A DNA stretch of 64,000 nt from Salvelinus alpinus (GCF_045679555.1 NC_092092.1:22806969-22870968), one strand, 5' to 3'. Shown: positions 49,089 to 63,059, counted from the stretch's first letter. Program-made: numbers and translations. Notes: generated from the sequence alone by a model not told the origin.

Positions 49089-49288
49089 TGGCAGGTAGCC
49101 TAGCGGTTAGAGCGTTGGAACAGTAACTGGAAAGTTACATGATCGAATTCCTGAGTTGGAAAGATGGAAAAATTTGCTGTTCTGCCCAAAAGCAAGGTAG
49201 GACTCACTGTGGTTTGGTTAAATGCAGAAGACACATTTTTGTTGTTGAACACATTCAGTTGTGCAACTGACTAGGGATCCCCTTTCCA
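49089..49288 (+). mobile_element. tRNA-derived SINE
   Basis: The head GGCAGGTAGCCTAGCGGTTA holds a perfect A box (TAGCCTAGCGG). A degraded B box (TGATCGAATTCC) follows at about 49140. The 3' part reads AAATGCAGAAGACACATTTT and CAACTGACTAGGGATCC. Confidence 0.85.
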
Positions 49289-49889
49289 AGCTGCTTTGTT
49301 CTGTACCAAAGTTACTCGGCCTTCAATACATTTAACAAATAAATGTGATCCACTTAACTTTTCCCAGAAATAGTAGTGTAACACATGGTTGCTTTATCAT
49401 GATTAAAATCAATGACTATTGGATTATAGAACTGTGGAGACCAGACCTCTTTCACTTATAATGCAATTAAAATGCAACACAAAACATTGACTATAAGAAT
49501 ACCTCAAACTGCCCTCATCATCACCCCCACCACTACTACTACCCCCACATCTTTGTAGGCTATATCTTTCTGATATTGGTAGCTTACCAAGATAGCACAT
49601 AACGTTCTGAGAACCATATGTTTCTTAGAGCTTGGTGAGAAAGTGGTTGCCCTATGTTAACTTTGCATACAACCATCCCAAAACTTTTCCTACAGGTTTC
49701 CTCATGGTTCTATTTAAAGTCATGGTCTCAGAATATTACACAAGAAAACATTAGTAATGTTCAAAGAACATTCTAAGAACGTTATTTAAAAACATATACA
49801 TTCCGTTCTCAGAATCAACAAAACTCTATTCTCTATCTTGTTAAGTGTGTTCAGGTGTGTTGGCCACACCTGATCTTAATGAGTGCTTA

Positions 49890-50065
49890 ATGAGTGCACT
49901 GCAGAATAACTGCAGTTCGTATACTGCACTCTAACTGCAGTTACACTGCAAAATTACTGAAGTAAAAAAGACTGTGTTATTTTGGATCAGTATTTGCTCA
50001 TATTGCAGTTATATTGCACTCTAACTACAGTTATACTGCTGTGTACTGCAGTTATACTGCACTCT
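49890..50065 (+). repeat. CTGCAGTTATACTGCA minisatellite upstream of the opioid-receptor exon
   Basis: Diverged tandem words ACTGCAGTT(A/C)(T/G)(A/T)ACTGCACTCTAAC repeat at least six times, several including PstI-type CTGCAG. It lies 360-535 bases upstream of the start codon. Confidence 0.75.
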
Positions 50066-50212
50066 GATTTAAATATTTTTTCGTAAGGGCTGAGTTTGAA
50101 AATGTATGCAGTCTACTGTAGCGCAATATTGTTAAATAATTCTAAAGGCTAATGCTTCACTATAGGCAATTACCGCATTCTAACGCCAGTGCCTCGGGGT
50201 TGGTTCATGGAG

Positions 50213-50220
50213 TGACGTCA
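50213..50220. promoter_or_regulatory. Consensus cAMP-response element (CRE)
   Basis: A perfect palindromic TGACGTCA sits 205 bases before the ATG, in the only gene-proximal region of the window. CREB/ATF binding to this octamer is established. That it controls this gene is inferred from position. Confidence 0.6.
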
Positions 50221-50424
50221 TTTTGCTTGATAAATTGAGAAAACGCAATAGGGGGAACTGGTAATATGCATTTATGTTTCATCCACGTCCCATAACTCGT
50301 GCGTAAGGGTACTTGGTGTGACACAAAAACGTCTTAAAACTCACACCGTGCAGCCTTGAACGTGAGAGAATCGTTGCGAGATTTCTTGTCCTGAGCGCCT
50401 CAGCCGGGACAGCTTCAGCTGACC

Positions 50425-50669
50425 ATGGAAAGCGGTGGCAACACGTCGAACAATCCGTACCATTTCTCAAATTTGGCCATGATGAACAATAGTGTTTTTT
50501 GTCGGAACTTCAGCGATAACATGAGTTTGGATGCCAAATGTGAGAGAACAGACAACCTGGCCAAAGATTCGACACCAGTGATCATCGCGATTATAATCAC
50601 GACTCTTTACTCTATTGTGTGTGTGCTTGGTCTGGTGGGAAACGTGCTCGTCATGTATGTCATTATCAG
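50425..50669 (+). CDS. oprm1: Mu-type opioid receptor, coding exon 1 (partial gene)
   Basis: This encodes residues 1-81 plus two bases of codon 82 of a class A Gi/o-coupled opioid peptide receptor of the neuronal plasma membrane. The extracellular tail (1-51) has four N-glycosylation sequons (N6, N21, N28, N32). Helix 1 (about 53-79) reads LYSIVCVLGLVGNVLVMYVII, with N73 the conserved class A helix-1 Asn in GNVLV. The exon stops after VIIR at a phase-2 junction (AG|GTAAGA), the known exon 1/exon 2 position of opioid receptor genes. LYSIVCV and MYVIIR fit mu better than delta or kappa. The start is set by GACCATGG, a strong Kozak context. TM2-TM7 lie on later exons outside the window. A pseudogene cannot be excluded, but the exon is undamaged. 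Confidence 0.88.
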
Positions 50670-50675
50670 GTAAGA
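50670..50675 (+). other. oprm1: Splice donor of intron 1
   Basis: GTAAGA directly follows the helix-1 coding sequence and matches the U1 donor consensus. Translation beyond it gives a stop within a few codons after a loss of receptor similarity. Confidence 0.85.
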
Positions 50676-51518
50676 TATCAACAACTAATCCCAGGTTGTA
50701 TAGCCTAAACTGCCCTGACACTATTGTTCTGATGCATGGTAAATCCGATTCTAGGTTAGATTAGTAGTATGTGTACATTTCATAGTTTAATAGAAAAATT
50801 AACTGACAGTAACCCGCCATAAAAGGGGATACCATGAGGAACCATATTCTGTGGTAAATTGAAAGAAACGAACGTTGATAGACGAATATGGCACCATGCT
50901 CAATAATTATTCTGAACAGAGCACGTGAAAGAATTCCACCGGGAGTTAGGCGCACGTAAATCATGATATTGACCAGTAAATGGCTACATTATTCAGCCTG
51001 TAATTAAAGGGAATTCATTGCAACTACAGTATGTGCTGAAAGCCACCATAAAACAAATGTATTGCACACATTTTGTCAATAGGCTATCAGAGTATTGCAC
51101 CATGTGTAATTTTATATAGCCTAGTCACAACTGACTGCTGAAAAATATAGCATTTTATTGCAACCACAGACAACTGCAGTGCCTCGAACGGTCAGAAATG
51201 AACGCGTTTGGACTCGGCTATAACGCAATGGATTTCCAGACCCCGGTGGAGTCACCACAATAATATTAACTGTCATAGAAACCATTGATGTGGGACCATT
51301 GATTGGCGGACATTGGCTACATATGATTTTGACATAATTTGTTATTATTGGTACTTAACTCTCATAAACACTTTACTTTGAAAACATGTAAAGATATATT
51401 TTGAGGAGCATATGCATAGTATCGCAGATGTAGTTGCAGTGTACAGTGAAATACTTAAGCTCCGAGCTCCAACAGTTCAGGTGTGAATGAAACAATAAAA
51501 AAACAATAATAATATATA

Positions 51519-52858
51519 CAGTACCAGTCAAAAGTTTGGACACACCTACTCATTCAAGGGATTTTCTTTATTTTTATGATTTTCTACATTGTAGAATAAT
51601 AGTGAAGACATCAAAACTATGAAATAACATCTATGCAATAACATCTATGGAATCATGTAGTAACCAAAAAAGTGTTAAACAAAGTAAAATATATTTATAT
51701 TTGAGATTCATGAGGTACCTGGAGTTACCTGGAATGCATTTCAATTAACAGGTGTGCCTTGTTAAAAGTTAATTTGTGGAATTTCTTTCCTTCTTAATGC
51801 GTTTCAGCCAATCAGTTGTGTTGTGACAAGGTAGGGAAGGTATACAGAAGATAGCCCTATTTGGTAAAAGACCAAGTCCATATTATGGTAAGGACAGCTC
51901 AAATAAGCAACGAGAAATGACAGTCCATCATTACTTTAATACATGAAGGTCAGTCAATGCGGACAATTTCAAGAACTTTGAAAGTTTCTTCAAGTGCAGT
52001 CGTAAAAGCCATCAACCACTGATTAAACTGGCTCTCATGATGACCGCCACAGGAATGGAAGACCCAGAGATATCTCTGCTGCAGAGGATAAGTTCTTTAT
52101 AGTTAACAGCCTCTGAAATTGCAGCCCAAATCTCCTCACAGAGTTCAAGTAACAAACACATCTCAACATCAACTGTTCAGAGGAGACTGGGTCAATCAGG
52201 CCTACATGGTCGAATTGCTGAAAATAAACCACTAATAAAGGATACCAATAAGAAGAAGAGACTTGCTTGGGCCAAGAAACACGAGCAATGGACATTAGAC
52301 CAGTGAAAATCTGTCCTTTGGTCTGATGAATCCACATTTGAGATTTTGGGTTCCAACCGCCGTGTCTTTGTGAGATGCAGAGTAGGTGAACAGATGGTCT
52401 CTGCATGTGTGGTTCCCACCGTGAAGCATTGAGGAGGAGGTGTGATGGTGTGGGCGTGCTTTGCTGGTGACACTGTCAGTAATTTATTTAGAATTCAAGG
52501 CACACTTAACCAGCATGGCTACCAAAGCATTCTGCAGTGATAAGCCATCCCATCTGGTTTGCGCTTAGTGGGACTATAATTTGTTTTCAAAAGGACACAA
52601 CACACCTACAGGCTGTGTAAGGGCTATTTGACCAAGAAGGAGAGTGATGGAGTGCTGCATCAGATGACCTGGCCTCCACAATTACCCAACCTCAACCCAA
52701 TCGAGATGAGTTGGACTGCAGATTGAAGGAAAAGCAGCCAACAAGTGCTCAGCATATGTGGGAACTCCTTCAAGACTGTTGGAAAAGCATTCCAGGTGAA
52801 GCTGATTGAGAGAATGCCAAGAGTGAATGGGCAAGACAAAATATTTAAGTTCCTTTCA
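51519..52858 (+). mobile_element. Tc1-like transposon, right end lost
   Basis: The left end CAGTACCAGTCAAAAGTTTG follows TA at 51517-51518. The plus-strand transposase relic runs to about 52850, where an LTR begins, and no right terminal repeat is present. Confidence 0.82.
51880..52850 (+). pseudogene. Tc1-like transposase, heavily mutated
   Basis: In shifting frames it shows MVRTAQIS-like N-terminal sequence near 51893, SIITLIHEGQSM, then [20 protein letters not shown] near 52035-52095. Late blocks appear near 52680-52850 (ELLQDCWKSIPGEAD, ENAKSEWARQNI). Many stops and frameshifts, and no catalytic triad could be read continuously. Confidence 0.75.
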
Positions 52859-52863
52859 ACGGG

Positions 52864-53409
52864 TGTCACGAGAATTATGTTCTCAATGTTCATAACCCAA
52901 ATCAATTAACTACTCAGTCTGCAACCCAGAATTTGTAAGATACTGGTCGAATGAAACAGACGGAGGCCCCAGCTATGATAGTCAAAATGTTTATTCACGA
53001 GAGCGCTGGTTAGTTGTACAAAACCATTCATTTTATACTGGCTTCTTACACACATACTTTCACACACACAGACTCCTTACGCACATACTTCCACACAAAC
53101 AGTAGGTATCCTGCGCACATACTGTCTCCCTACCCAGCCGACATAGATTACAGAGACCGTGAGAAGCACTCCCCGTCCTCCCCCAAGATTGGGGAGGCCG
53201 TGAGACCAAATCTCTCAGTGGCCCCTAGCCAAGGTCGGCACCGAATTTTGCTTAGACAGTCTGTGTTTAAGATACTGTAGAGACATATTGTTTTACTGAC
53301 TAAAACTACACACATCATTAATTATAACTTTATGATTCTAATCAATTTCATACAATTAGGGTAGAGTATTCGAATCATTAATTTAAACATATAAATCCAA
53401 TTAACAACA
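52864..53409 (-). mobile_element. Solo LTR, third family, 546 bp
   Basis: On the minus strand it runs TGTTGTTAATTGGATTTATA to ATTCTCGTGACA. It contains GTATAAAATGAATGG (TATA-like, complement near 53030) and GAATAAACATTTT (poly-A-like, complement near 52990). The flanks (ACGGG, GGGTA) do not give a clean duplication, so the site was probably rearranged. Confidence 0.72.
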
Positions 53410-53545
53410 GGGTATGGTAGTAAGTGCCAAGCGGCATCGGTTTGAGTGTGTCAAGAACTGCAAAGATGCTTGGTTTTTCACGCTCAACTGTTTCGCTTGT
53501 GTATCAAGAATGGTCCACCACCCAAAGGACATCCAGCCAAGTCCA
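53410..53545 (+). mobile_element. Fragment of a transposon-like repeat
   Basis: It includes GTCAAGAACTGCAAAGATGC and GTATCAAGAATGGTCCACCA followed by CCCAAAGGACATCCAGCCAA. It is recognisable as a dispersed fish repeat but too short to classify. It is bounded by an LTR on the left and a LINE on the right. Confidence 0.4.
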
Positions 53546-54930
53546 GGGGGGGATTAGGCAGGAAGGGGTGGGAAGCAGGTAGCTGACTAGTGTTCTCTCG
53601 ATGGTGCTCCTGTTGAACACTGTGAGGGCCCTCTGGGACAGGCCAAATTTATTCAGCCTCCTGAGGTTAAAAAGTCGCTGTTGTGCCTTATTCACCACGT
53701 GTTTATGTGGTTTGACCATTTCAGCTCCTCGGAGATGTGTATGCCGAGGAACTTGACTCTTTTTTTTTTCACCCCAATTTCGTGGTATCCAATTGGTAGT
53801 TACAGTGTTGTCTCATCGCTGCAACTCCCGTTTGGACTCGTGAGAGCCAAAGGTTGAGAGCCGTGCGTCCTCCGAAACACAACCCAGCCGAGCCGCACTG
53901 CTTCTTGACACAATGCCCGCTTAACCTCGGAAGCCAACCGCACCAATGTGTCGGAGGAAACACTGTACACCTGGCGACCGTGTCAGCTTGCATTGCGCCC
54001 GGTCCGCCACAGAAGTCGCTAGAGCGCGATGGGACAAGGACATCCCTGCCGGCCAAATCCTGGACTTGAACCAGGATCTCTAGTGGCACAGCGGTGCCTT
54101 AGACCACTGCGCCACTCGGGAGGCCTAAACTTTACATTTTTGACCGTCTTCACGGCGGCCCCGTTGGTGAGTATGGGGGCGTGCTCAGCTGGTTCGTCCT
54201 GAAATCAACAATTAGTTCCTTTGTTTTGCTGATGTTGAGGGAGAGGTTGGTTACCTGGCACCAGTAGGCCTACCTGGCACCGGTAGGCCGTCTCGTCGTT
54301 GTTGGTAATCAGGCCTACTACTGTCGTGACGTCAGCGAACTTGATGATGAAGTTGGAACTGTGTGAGGCCATGTAGTCGTGGGTATACAGGGAGTACAGC
54401 AGGGGACTGGGGATGCACCTTTGTGGGGCCCCCATGTTGAGGATCAGTATGGAGGAGGTAATGTTGCCTACCTTCACTACCTGGGGGCGGCCCATCCGGA
54501 AGTCCAGGACCCAGTTGCATAGGAAGGAGTTCAGTCCCAGGGCTGTGAGTTTTGTGGTGAGCTTAGAGAGCACTATGGTATTGAAGGCAGAGCTGTAGTC
54601 GATGAAGAGCATCCTCACATATGCATCCCTATTGTCCAGGTGGGTGAGAGCAGTGTGCAAGGCAATGGCGATTGCGTCGTCCTTGGATCTGTTGGGGCAG
54701 TAGGCAAATTGGCGAGGGTCGAGTGTGTCAGGGAGGGAGAAGGTGATGTAGTCTTTGACTAGCCTTTCAAAGTACTTCATGATGACGGAAGTGAGTGCTA
54801 CGGGTCAGTAGTCATTCAGTTCAGTTACTTTCCCTTTCTTGGGCAGGGGATGATAGTTGACATCTTGAAGCAGGTGGGGATAACGGCCTGAGCTAGAGAG
54901 GGATGGAAAATGTCAGAAACACAACAAAGC
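53546..54930 (-). pseudogene. LINE (L2/CR1/Rex-type) RT relic on the minus strand, split by a SINE
   Basis: Reading from 54930: HPSLAQAVIPTCFK, then a 191-codon frame (54205-54780) with [29 protein letters not shown] and [28 protein letters not shown] and the catalytic box follow, the latter reading FADV instead of FADD (near 54328-54339). After the SINE the C-terminal VNKAQQRLFNLRRLNKFGLSQRALTVFNRSTIE block continues to 53546. It is the same general family as 9000-11130, in the opposite orientation to the receptor exon. Confidence 0.87.
53761..54125 (-). mobile_element. tRNA-derived SINE nested in the LINE
   Basis: On the minus strand the head GCCTCCCGAGTGGCGCAGTG has an A-box-like element and a GGTTCAAGTCC B box (complement near 54065). 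The 3' end is an A-rich tract (T10 at 53760-53769 on plus). LINE reading continues on both sides. Confidence 0.85.
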
Positions 54931-56214
54931 CTTGAATCATTGGAGCATCGCCATTCCCCAGCCACAATCCCAAAAGGTCAAGGTCAACCGTAAATCAACG
55001 ATGTTACTCAGAAATGTCTTCCTCAGCCGGGGGTTTTTGTAGTAGGTTTAGTAGTACATCAGCATTCGCCTGCTTCATTTATTCTTTGATGAATAAGAGG
55101 ATGTGATGACCAACTGATCTTTGCTGATGACATACAGTAGTCTAAGAGTCCTGGGTCGAGTTCAGTCTTATTCAGACGTACCTGAACTTGTTCAATAAGA
55201 ATACAGATATTAGTTATCCACAATACAAGTTTCGGTATGGTTTTCCCCCCATATTGCCACTCTTCACTGCTTCACTATGACCCTGAGGCATGTAAGCTAC
55301 TGTAAGCACAACCGCGAGAGTCAACTCCCTTGGGGAATTCAGAATACACTCACAAAGTCCTCCATCTAACCCAATGCACTGGTGTAGCCAATGATGTATA
55401 TTAACCCTGGATTGCTTAGAAGCCACCGGTCGGCCATATTGGCACTTACCAGTAGGAGCAGTCCTCCATAGGAATTATTAATGGGATTTTACAGTATTTC
55501 AATTAAATTTTTGAATTACATGTATTTAAGTATTGTTTTGTTGTAGTGGGGACAGTAACGTTAGTAATCTCTCAAAATTATACATTTAAAAATATATATT
55601 TGGGCTTTTCTTTTTTTTTATGTTTAGCTCACAAAATATAATTTAAATGTTTGCATTAAGGTTACATTAATAAATGCATTTCTATAGCTTCCAAAATATT
55701 TTTTACAATGGTGGCGGAGTGCCAAGATTGAGACACGGTGTCTCAGCTTCTCACAGCCTCATGGCAAAATGTGTAGAATAGCAGGAAATTAGCTCAGGTA
55801 TTCTTGAAAGTCGGGACAATCCTTTGTCTGGCATTGAAACCTTATTTTTATAGTTGACATTTTTTATTTTGTTGCATTATTTGAGCTTAACGTTTACATT
55901 TAGGGGCATTTTATAAAATAAAATATTTGTTTGGGGAATTTTCTAAATACTTTCACATACAAAATATTATTAATTTACATTTGATTCCTAAAAGTTGTGT
56001 TCAGAGATTTGATTTACTCTGTCAGATTGGTCTAAAATCCTAAATGAATCAGCTATACCATAAGGACCCCTTATTCATGTCCTCATTACATGTAGTGCGA
56101 CAGGACCACTCTTAGTCTGTGAAGTTTTCTACTTTTGACAAACAATATTGGAATCACCATGGTCACAACCATAAACTGTCACTCCATCTTCCAGATATAT
56201 TAAAATAGAATATA

Positions 56215-57775
<1,561 letters not shown>

Positions 57776-58320
57776 TACATTTTGGTTAAAATTTGTTACA
57801 TTTAATTAGGTTTTAGAGTTATAAAGCAAAAAAATTGAAAAAAGTTATAAAGCAAAAAATTGAATGAAGAAGAAAAAGCTATTTTTGTCAACTCCGTAAA
57901 ACATTAACTCCGTCAGATTTTTGGTTATGTTTTCATTTGGGGATTCTCAAAATAGTAATTTTCCATATTTTACAAATGTTTGTATTGAACTTTTATTTTT
58001 AGAGGCAAAAATATGTCTGCTTTGAGTATCTGTTGTCAACTCCATCACTGATGGCTAACCCCCGGTCTGCAATATATGCTTAAACAATTGTAGTATTTCC
58101 TGTGCTAGACCTAAGGGATAATGTTTGCTGTATAAATGTTGTTTTATGTTCTAAATGTAGAAAATTATGGCAAAATGCTAACGAAATTAGCCCTGGAGGA
58201 TTTAATAGTGCTATAAAACAAAACAAAACAAAAATAAGTTTGCACATTTGAATTTGTATTAAATAGCTCATGTTAGAATTAAACAATCAATGCCTTTAAA
58301 CATTTGTTGGACAATAATTG

Positions 58321-58781
58321 TGTCACGATCGTCGTAGTGAGGAGAAGAAGTGGACCAAGGCGCAGCGTGTGAGAAATACATCTTCCTTTTAATTTTGATG
58401 ACGAAGACGTAACACGAAAAGAAACACTCTTACAAAAAACAAACAAAACAAACAAACGTGAAGCTATGAACGTAGTGCACACACAGGCTACAAACGTATA
58501 ACATAGACAATTACCCACAAACACCTAAAGCCTATGGCTGCCTTAAATATGGCTCCCAATCAGAGACAACAATAACCAGCTGTCTCTGATTGAGAACCAA
58601 ATCAGGCAACCATAGACTTTTCTAAACACCTACACTGAACACAACCCCATACATACTACAAAAACCCCTAAACAATACACACACCCTAAACTAGACAAAA
58701 CACACAAACATCCCCCATGTCACACCCTGACCTAACTAAACTAATCAAGAAAATATATATAACAAAGGCCAGGGTGTGACA
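58321..58781 (-). mobile_element. Solo LTR (TGTCACG family), 461 bp
   Basis: It runs from TGTCACGATCGTCG to CAGGGTGTGACA with perfect AATTG duplications (58316-58320, 58782-58786). The first repeat copy shows the empty site (ACAATAATTGTACAAATAAA near 19667). It shares the CAATCAGAGACAAC/CAGCTGTCTCTGATTG hairpin with 17987-18344. Confidence 0.92.
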
Positions 58782-60118
58782 AATTGAAAAAATGAAATGC
58801 CGTTTAATGTGTCTGACGGAGTTGACATAAATCCAGTTAGTTGCAATTTATATATTTTTAAAGTTTTTCCTTTACATGGTGTGATAGCTGATACCTTGCT
58901 CGGACATTGCGGGGAGCCTTGCGAAACTGCACTAAGCCACTGCACCAATGAGCACTGCGTGTTGAACTGATATTCATTATGATAAAACATTTTTTTAAGA
59001 CAATTAGCTTTGCTCATAACTCGTGCAAATCTTGCATTGACATCAATGCATGATTTACGCAAAATCAAGCTAATCATTCCCATCTCAAAACTGGATCCTT
59101 CCTAAGTACAGACCAACCCAAACTATCTTAAATTAATATACCTTTTTAACCTTTCTTGGTCTTTGCTGAGTGTCAGCACCTACATGGTGGATAACGTTCA
59201 TGCCATTAGCAACGACACCTGACCCACCCACAAGCTTCCACCAGATCAGTGCTTACATCCAGGAACTCTCACAAGCACAAACAAATGACAAGTTGTGTCA
59301 CCCACAGAATGATATCTGCACGCTCATGTGATAAATCAATTCTAGAACTGCAGGAAACCGCAGGGGAAATAGTGCAGAGTGCTGTTTGTTGTCATGGAGA
59401 CACCCATGCGTTCTCTCCGACCATCCCTTCCCCCAGTCAGCCTACCTGCAAGAGCAGAGCGTGTTTCCTATCTTACAGTACAATAAATCATCACGTCTGA
59501 TCCATTCCCGTAATTGCTGTTAACACTTACATTTTTGGGTCACAAACAATGCATTCAAGATGGACCTGTACCCTTCATGGCCATATGTTTGTTCATTGAT
59601 TAACAAAAAGGTGGCTAGTGTCAGGCTAGTGCTTGTTTTTTATCATAATTTTGTACAATGTGCAAAGCTCGGTGAGATAAGGAAATTGATTCAGGGTACA
59701 ATTTCCCTCTATGCACAAACAAAATTATATTGATTAATAAAGATTTATCATTTTATTTGTCCTCTTATCACAGGCTGCCTAATACAGCAGGTCCAATTCA
59801 TTTATTATATAAAGGAGGGTTCTGAGCTAAGGGATACATAATAAATAAATAAAAACATTAGCTTTCTTTTTCTCTAAGTGTTCCCTGATCGATCACTCAA
59901 CATCATTCAACAACCCTTTAGTAATAAAATCTCTCCTTTCTTGTTTCATGATGTTATTAGGTTTCATAAGCCACTTCAAAGATTACTCGCCATGTGCTGG
60001 AGGTCCTGTGGGGATAACTACGGTTTTAGAAACGTGTTTGAATAGGCTCAACACAGTACTCTAAGCCAAACAGAATAATTTCAATGGGCAGAAAATACAG
60101 GTTAATACTACAATCCTA

Positions 60119-60313
60119 GAAAAAAAGTTATATCTAGAACCAACAAGGGTTCTTCGGCTGTCCCTATAGGAGAACCCATTGAAGAACCCTGTTTGGTTCC
60201 AGGTAGAACCCTTTTTAGTTCCATGTAGAACCCTTTCCACAGAGGGTTCTACATGGAACCAAAACGGTTCTCCAATGGGGACAGCCAAAGAACCCTTTTG
60301 GAATGCTTTTTTC
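60119..60313. mobile_element. Palindromic MITE (AGGGTTC family), about 195 bp
   Basis: The left arm (GGGTTCTTCGGCTGTCCC, 60148) mirrors the right arm (GGGGACAGCCAAAGAACCC, 60277), and the outer ends are GAAAAAAA/TTTTTTTC between TA dinucleotides. The interior repeats AGAACCCTTT words in both orientations. Fragments occur at 15900-16012 and 17165-17290. Confidence 0.8.
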
Positions 60314-60596
60314 TAAGAGTTTAGTAGTTCCATCCTCTCAAACTCCAGGAAATAACATGCATATGATTGATGTCCTTTGTAACTCAGCCTCCTATGGATC
60401 CCCAACAGGCAGTTTATGACACATTGTGTTACACTCAATATGTTGGCTCTCCTTATGATTAACTCCTGAGATCTATTGACAGGATGTAGCATGCTGTGTG
60501 ATTCCTTACACATTTGGTTTCCTGGGCACTGCCCTTATTCTCATACTCAATGACTTTCCATCTTTATTAAGGGAGATTAATAATATTGGTCTTGAA

Positions 60597-60778
60597 CAGT
60601 GCTTGACTTGATCTGAAATAGGTACCATTACTCATTTTGGGTGCCATTTGTATTTAGGTGCAGGAGCTTCATAATCCTTTTGAGATAATATTCTAGAAGC
60701 GGAACAGGAGATCAAGCAGTAGACAATTTGAGGTGTCAGTACTCAGCTCCGGTGAGATCCTGCCCAAGTCAAGCACTG
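60597..60778. mobile_element. hAT MITE, 182 bp, with perfect 8 bp duplication
   Basis: The ends CAGTGCTTGACTTG and, inverted, CAGTGCTTGACTTGGGC are flanked by identical GTCTTGAA at 60589-60596 and 60779-60786. It has no coding capacity. The CAGTG tip is typical of hAT elements. Confidence 0.92.
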
Positions 60779-62179
60779 GTCTTGAAAGGTCATCAGTGGT
60801 GAACAATTTTACGTCCACCATTGCCTCCCTCCCATAGGAATGTCTTTCTTCAAGGTAAGATGAGGACAAGAATAGGCCTGTTCCTGAACAGTAAACATTT
60901 ATTCACAGTATGATTGATAGTAGCTTTGTCAATGAATGCATTACTCATGTAGATATTTTTTTTGCCTCCACTCATTATATACTATTGTCTTTGTTCTATC
61001 TGCCACTCAAAGGATTATAATTCAGTGTAGGAGATGGAGCAAAACATGTCACACTACAGAAAAAAAAAAGTTTATAATCAGACTCATTACTGCTTTCTTT
61101 GGCTCCTATATTAACAGTGGCTTTAGTGATGATGTTTTTTGACAGAACATGTCTTTGACTGTTTGACATTTCCAACTGAATAACGTATTGTCCTTTTGAC
61201 AAAGATTTTCTGTTTTAAAATGCTGGATAAAGGAAAGACGTCAGAGTATACATTGCCCACTTTACATTTTAATATTCATTAGAAGTTTAACTTGTTTGTA
61301 CCAAAGGAACTCAACTCAAGTGTTTCCTGTACCATTATATAGGTGTGGTCCTATAGGCATTTGGGAAATTGATTTCAATTGAAATTATTAAAGAGGGCCA
61401 TGTTGAAAAACAATCTTGGAGAAACACTGTCTCGGCCTGAATGTAATGGAATGATGTATCAGGAGAAGATAATCACAAAGTCAGAGGACATGTTCTGGTT
61501 GTTCCTTAGCAACAAGCCTTCATTGCTATAGGCTACTCTGCTGCTCTGTTTCTGCGGTTATACTAGGTTACCATTCATGTCATTAATTTCCTAAAATCCT
61601 CATGTTTTGTATACAGGCTTACGATGCCATAGTGAGTTGCTGTGTATATTTATTGTCTATAAACACAATCTAGATGTTTTCATAGTGACGACATAAATTG
61701 TACTAGTGTGGCTCTGAGGATGGAGCTGTCCGTGAAAAGGCATGTTTACGCCTACTCTATGTCTACTGTCACTATGCATGTGCATTAGGCCTTACAACAC
61801 GCATGCACAAAAGCCTTGTGTCAGTGGTGAACATCCCAAAGTATTTGCGAATTTGTTCCACTAGACATCCTCTGCTGGCGCTGAGGAATCAGAAAAGACA
61901 GCCGGCTGCGCAGGGATATCTGCTCTATTTGATTCGAGGTAACTGCCACCTTTGTGATCATGTCTGCCAGCCAAGCGGACCATCACACTCAGTAATTCCA
62001 GAGGCAGCTGCCATGAGGCAGCTGAAGTGTTTTAGTGTTAAGCTGCTGTCTGTCTTTATCAGATGCTTTGATGACTGTGCTCCCTCTTTCATAGTGAACT
62101 AGTCTCTGCTAACTATAGACAGCGCTGATGGAGGAGGCCTCCTTCCCTTTACTCCCTCCTACACACTCCCCTACTGGAC

Positions 62180-62330
62180 GGCAGGTAGTCCAGCGGTTAA
62201 GAATGTTGGGCCAGTAACTGAAAGGTCGCTAGTTTGAATCCCTGAGCCAACTAGGTTAAAAACTGTTGTTGTTCCTTTGTACAAGGCACTTAACCCGAAT
62301 TGCTCCTGTAAGTTGCCAGTAGTGGTGCGT
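62180..62330 (+). mobile_element. tRNA-derived SINE, partial
   Basis: The head GGCAGGTAGTCCAGCGGTTA, B-box-like TAGTTTGAATCCC near 62229, then ACAAGGCACTTAACCCGAAT. The usual 3' tail is replaced after about 62320. Confidence 0.8.
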
Positions 62331-62832
62331 GGGTAAAATTACTGTGGAGGAAAAGCCGGGAAAAAAGCCATATTACAACCTATGTGTTGGGATAATAACC
62401 TGTCAGTTCATTTGCGACCATGATAGGTAGGCCTAAGGCAGAGACAATAAGAAGACAGTGGCAGAATAAATTCAACCACACCTTTTGTTTCATCACAAAA
62501 CCTGAGAGCAACATCTATCCGGTAGAGTCCACGAAGGATATTGCATGTAACAAACAGTTACATGACCTACCGCATGGTCAAGCAAGTTAATGTTTCGGAC
62601 ATTTTGGGGCGACTAAACAACTATTGATTTAGAACCACAGAGAGTTACCGCAAGTCACAAAGAAAACAGGAGCTGCCTCCACTATTCCAGCACCATTTCA
62701 ACTTCAACATTTCAACATCATCAAATCATCTATGCATAGTCTTTTACAGTGACAACTAAAAGATACCAAAAACAATGTAGTCCAATCAACGTAAGCTAAA
62801 TATGATGTGGCTGTCCATGGTTTTGATTTCTC

Positions 62833-62844
<12 letters not shown>

Positions 62845-62863
<19 letters not shown>

Positions 62864-62872
62864 TCGTGCAAG
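62845..62872 (+). repeat. (GT)n microsatellite
   Basis: About thirteen uninterrupted GT units plus flanking imperfect ones. Confidence 0.9.
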
Positions 62873-62984
62873 TAGAAAAAAACATGTTGACTCACCCTAC
62901 TTGTAGAGAAACGCCAATGCCGTCCTCCTCTCTTTCCTGTTGATGAAACGGTCTATGACTTTGTCATACAGTACACACTTGTAT

Positions 62985-63037
62985 TTGGAAGAAACCTGCT
63001 AAACATGTATGTGACCAATAAAATTTGATTTGATTTT
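62985..63037 (+). mobile_element. LINE 3' tail
   Basis: GTATGTGACCAATAAAATTTGATTTGATTTT is the 3' end plus TTTGAT tail typical of the L2/Rex-type LINEs seen elsewhere in the window. The LINE body is absent, so it is a very short 5'-truncated copy. Confidence 0.65.
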
Positions 63038-63059
63038 AAACCCTAAATCCTCAACTAAA

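Noticed and set aside
50761-50964. Open frame on the minus strand just inside intron 1
   Set aside because: Short, without similarity to any domain I know; chance length.
61803-62102. A 99-codon open frame in the intron
   Set aside because: No recognisable domain, no splice or promoter context, and length compatible with chance.
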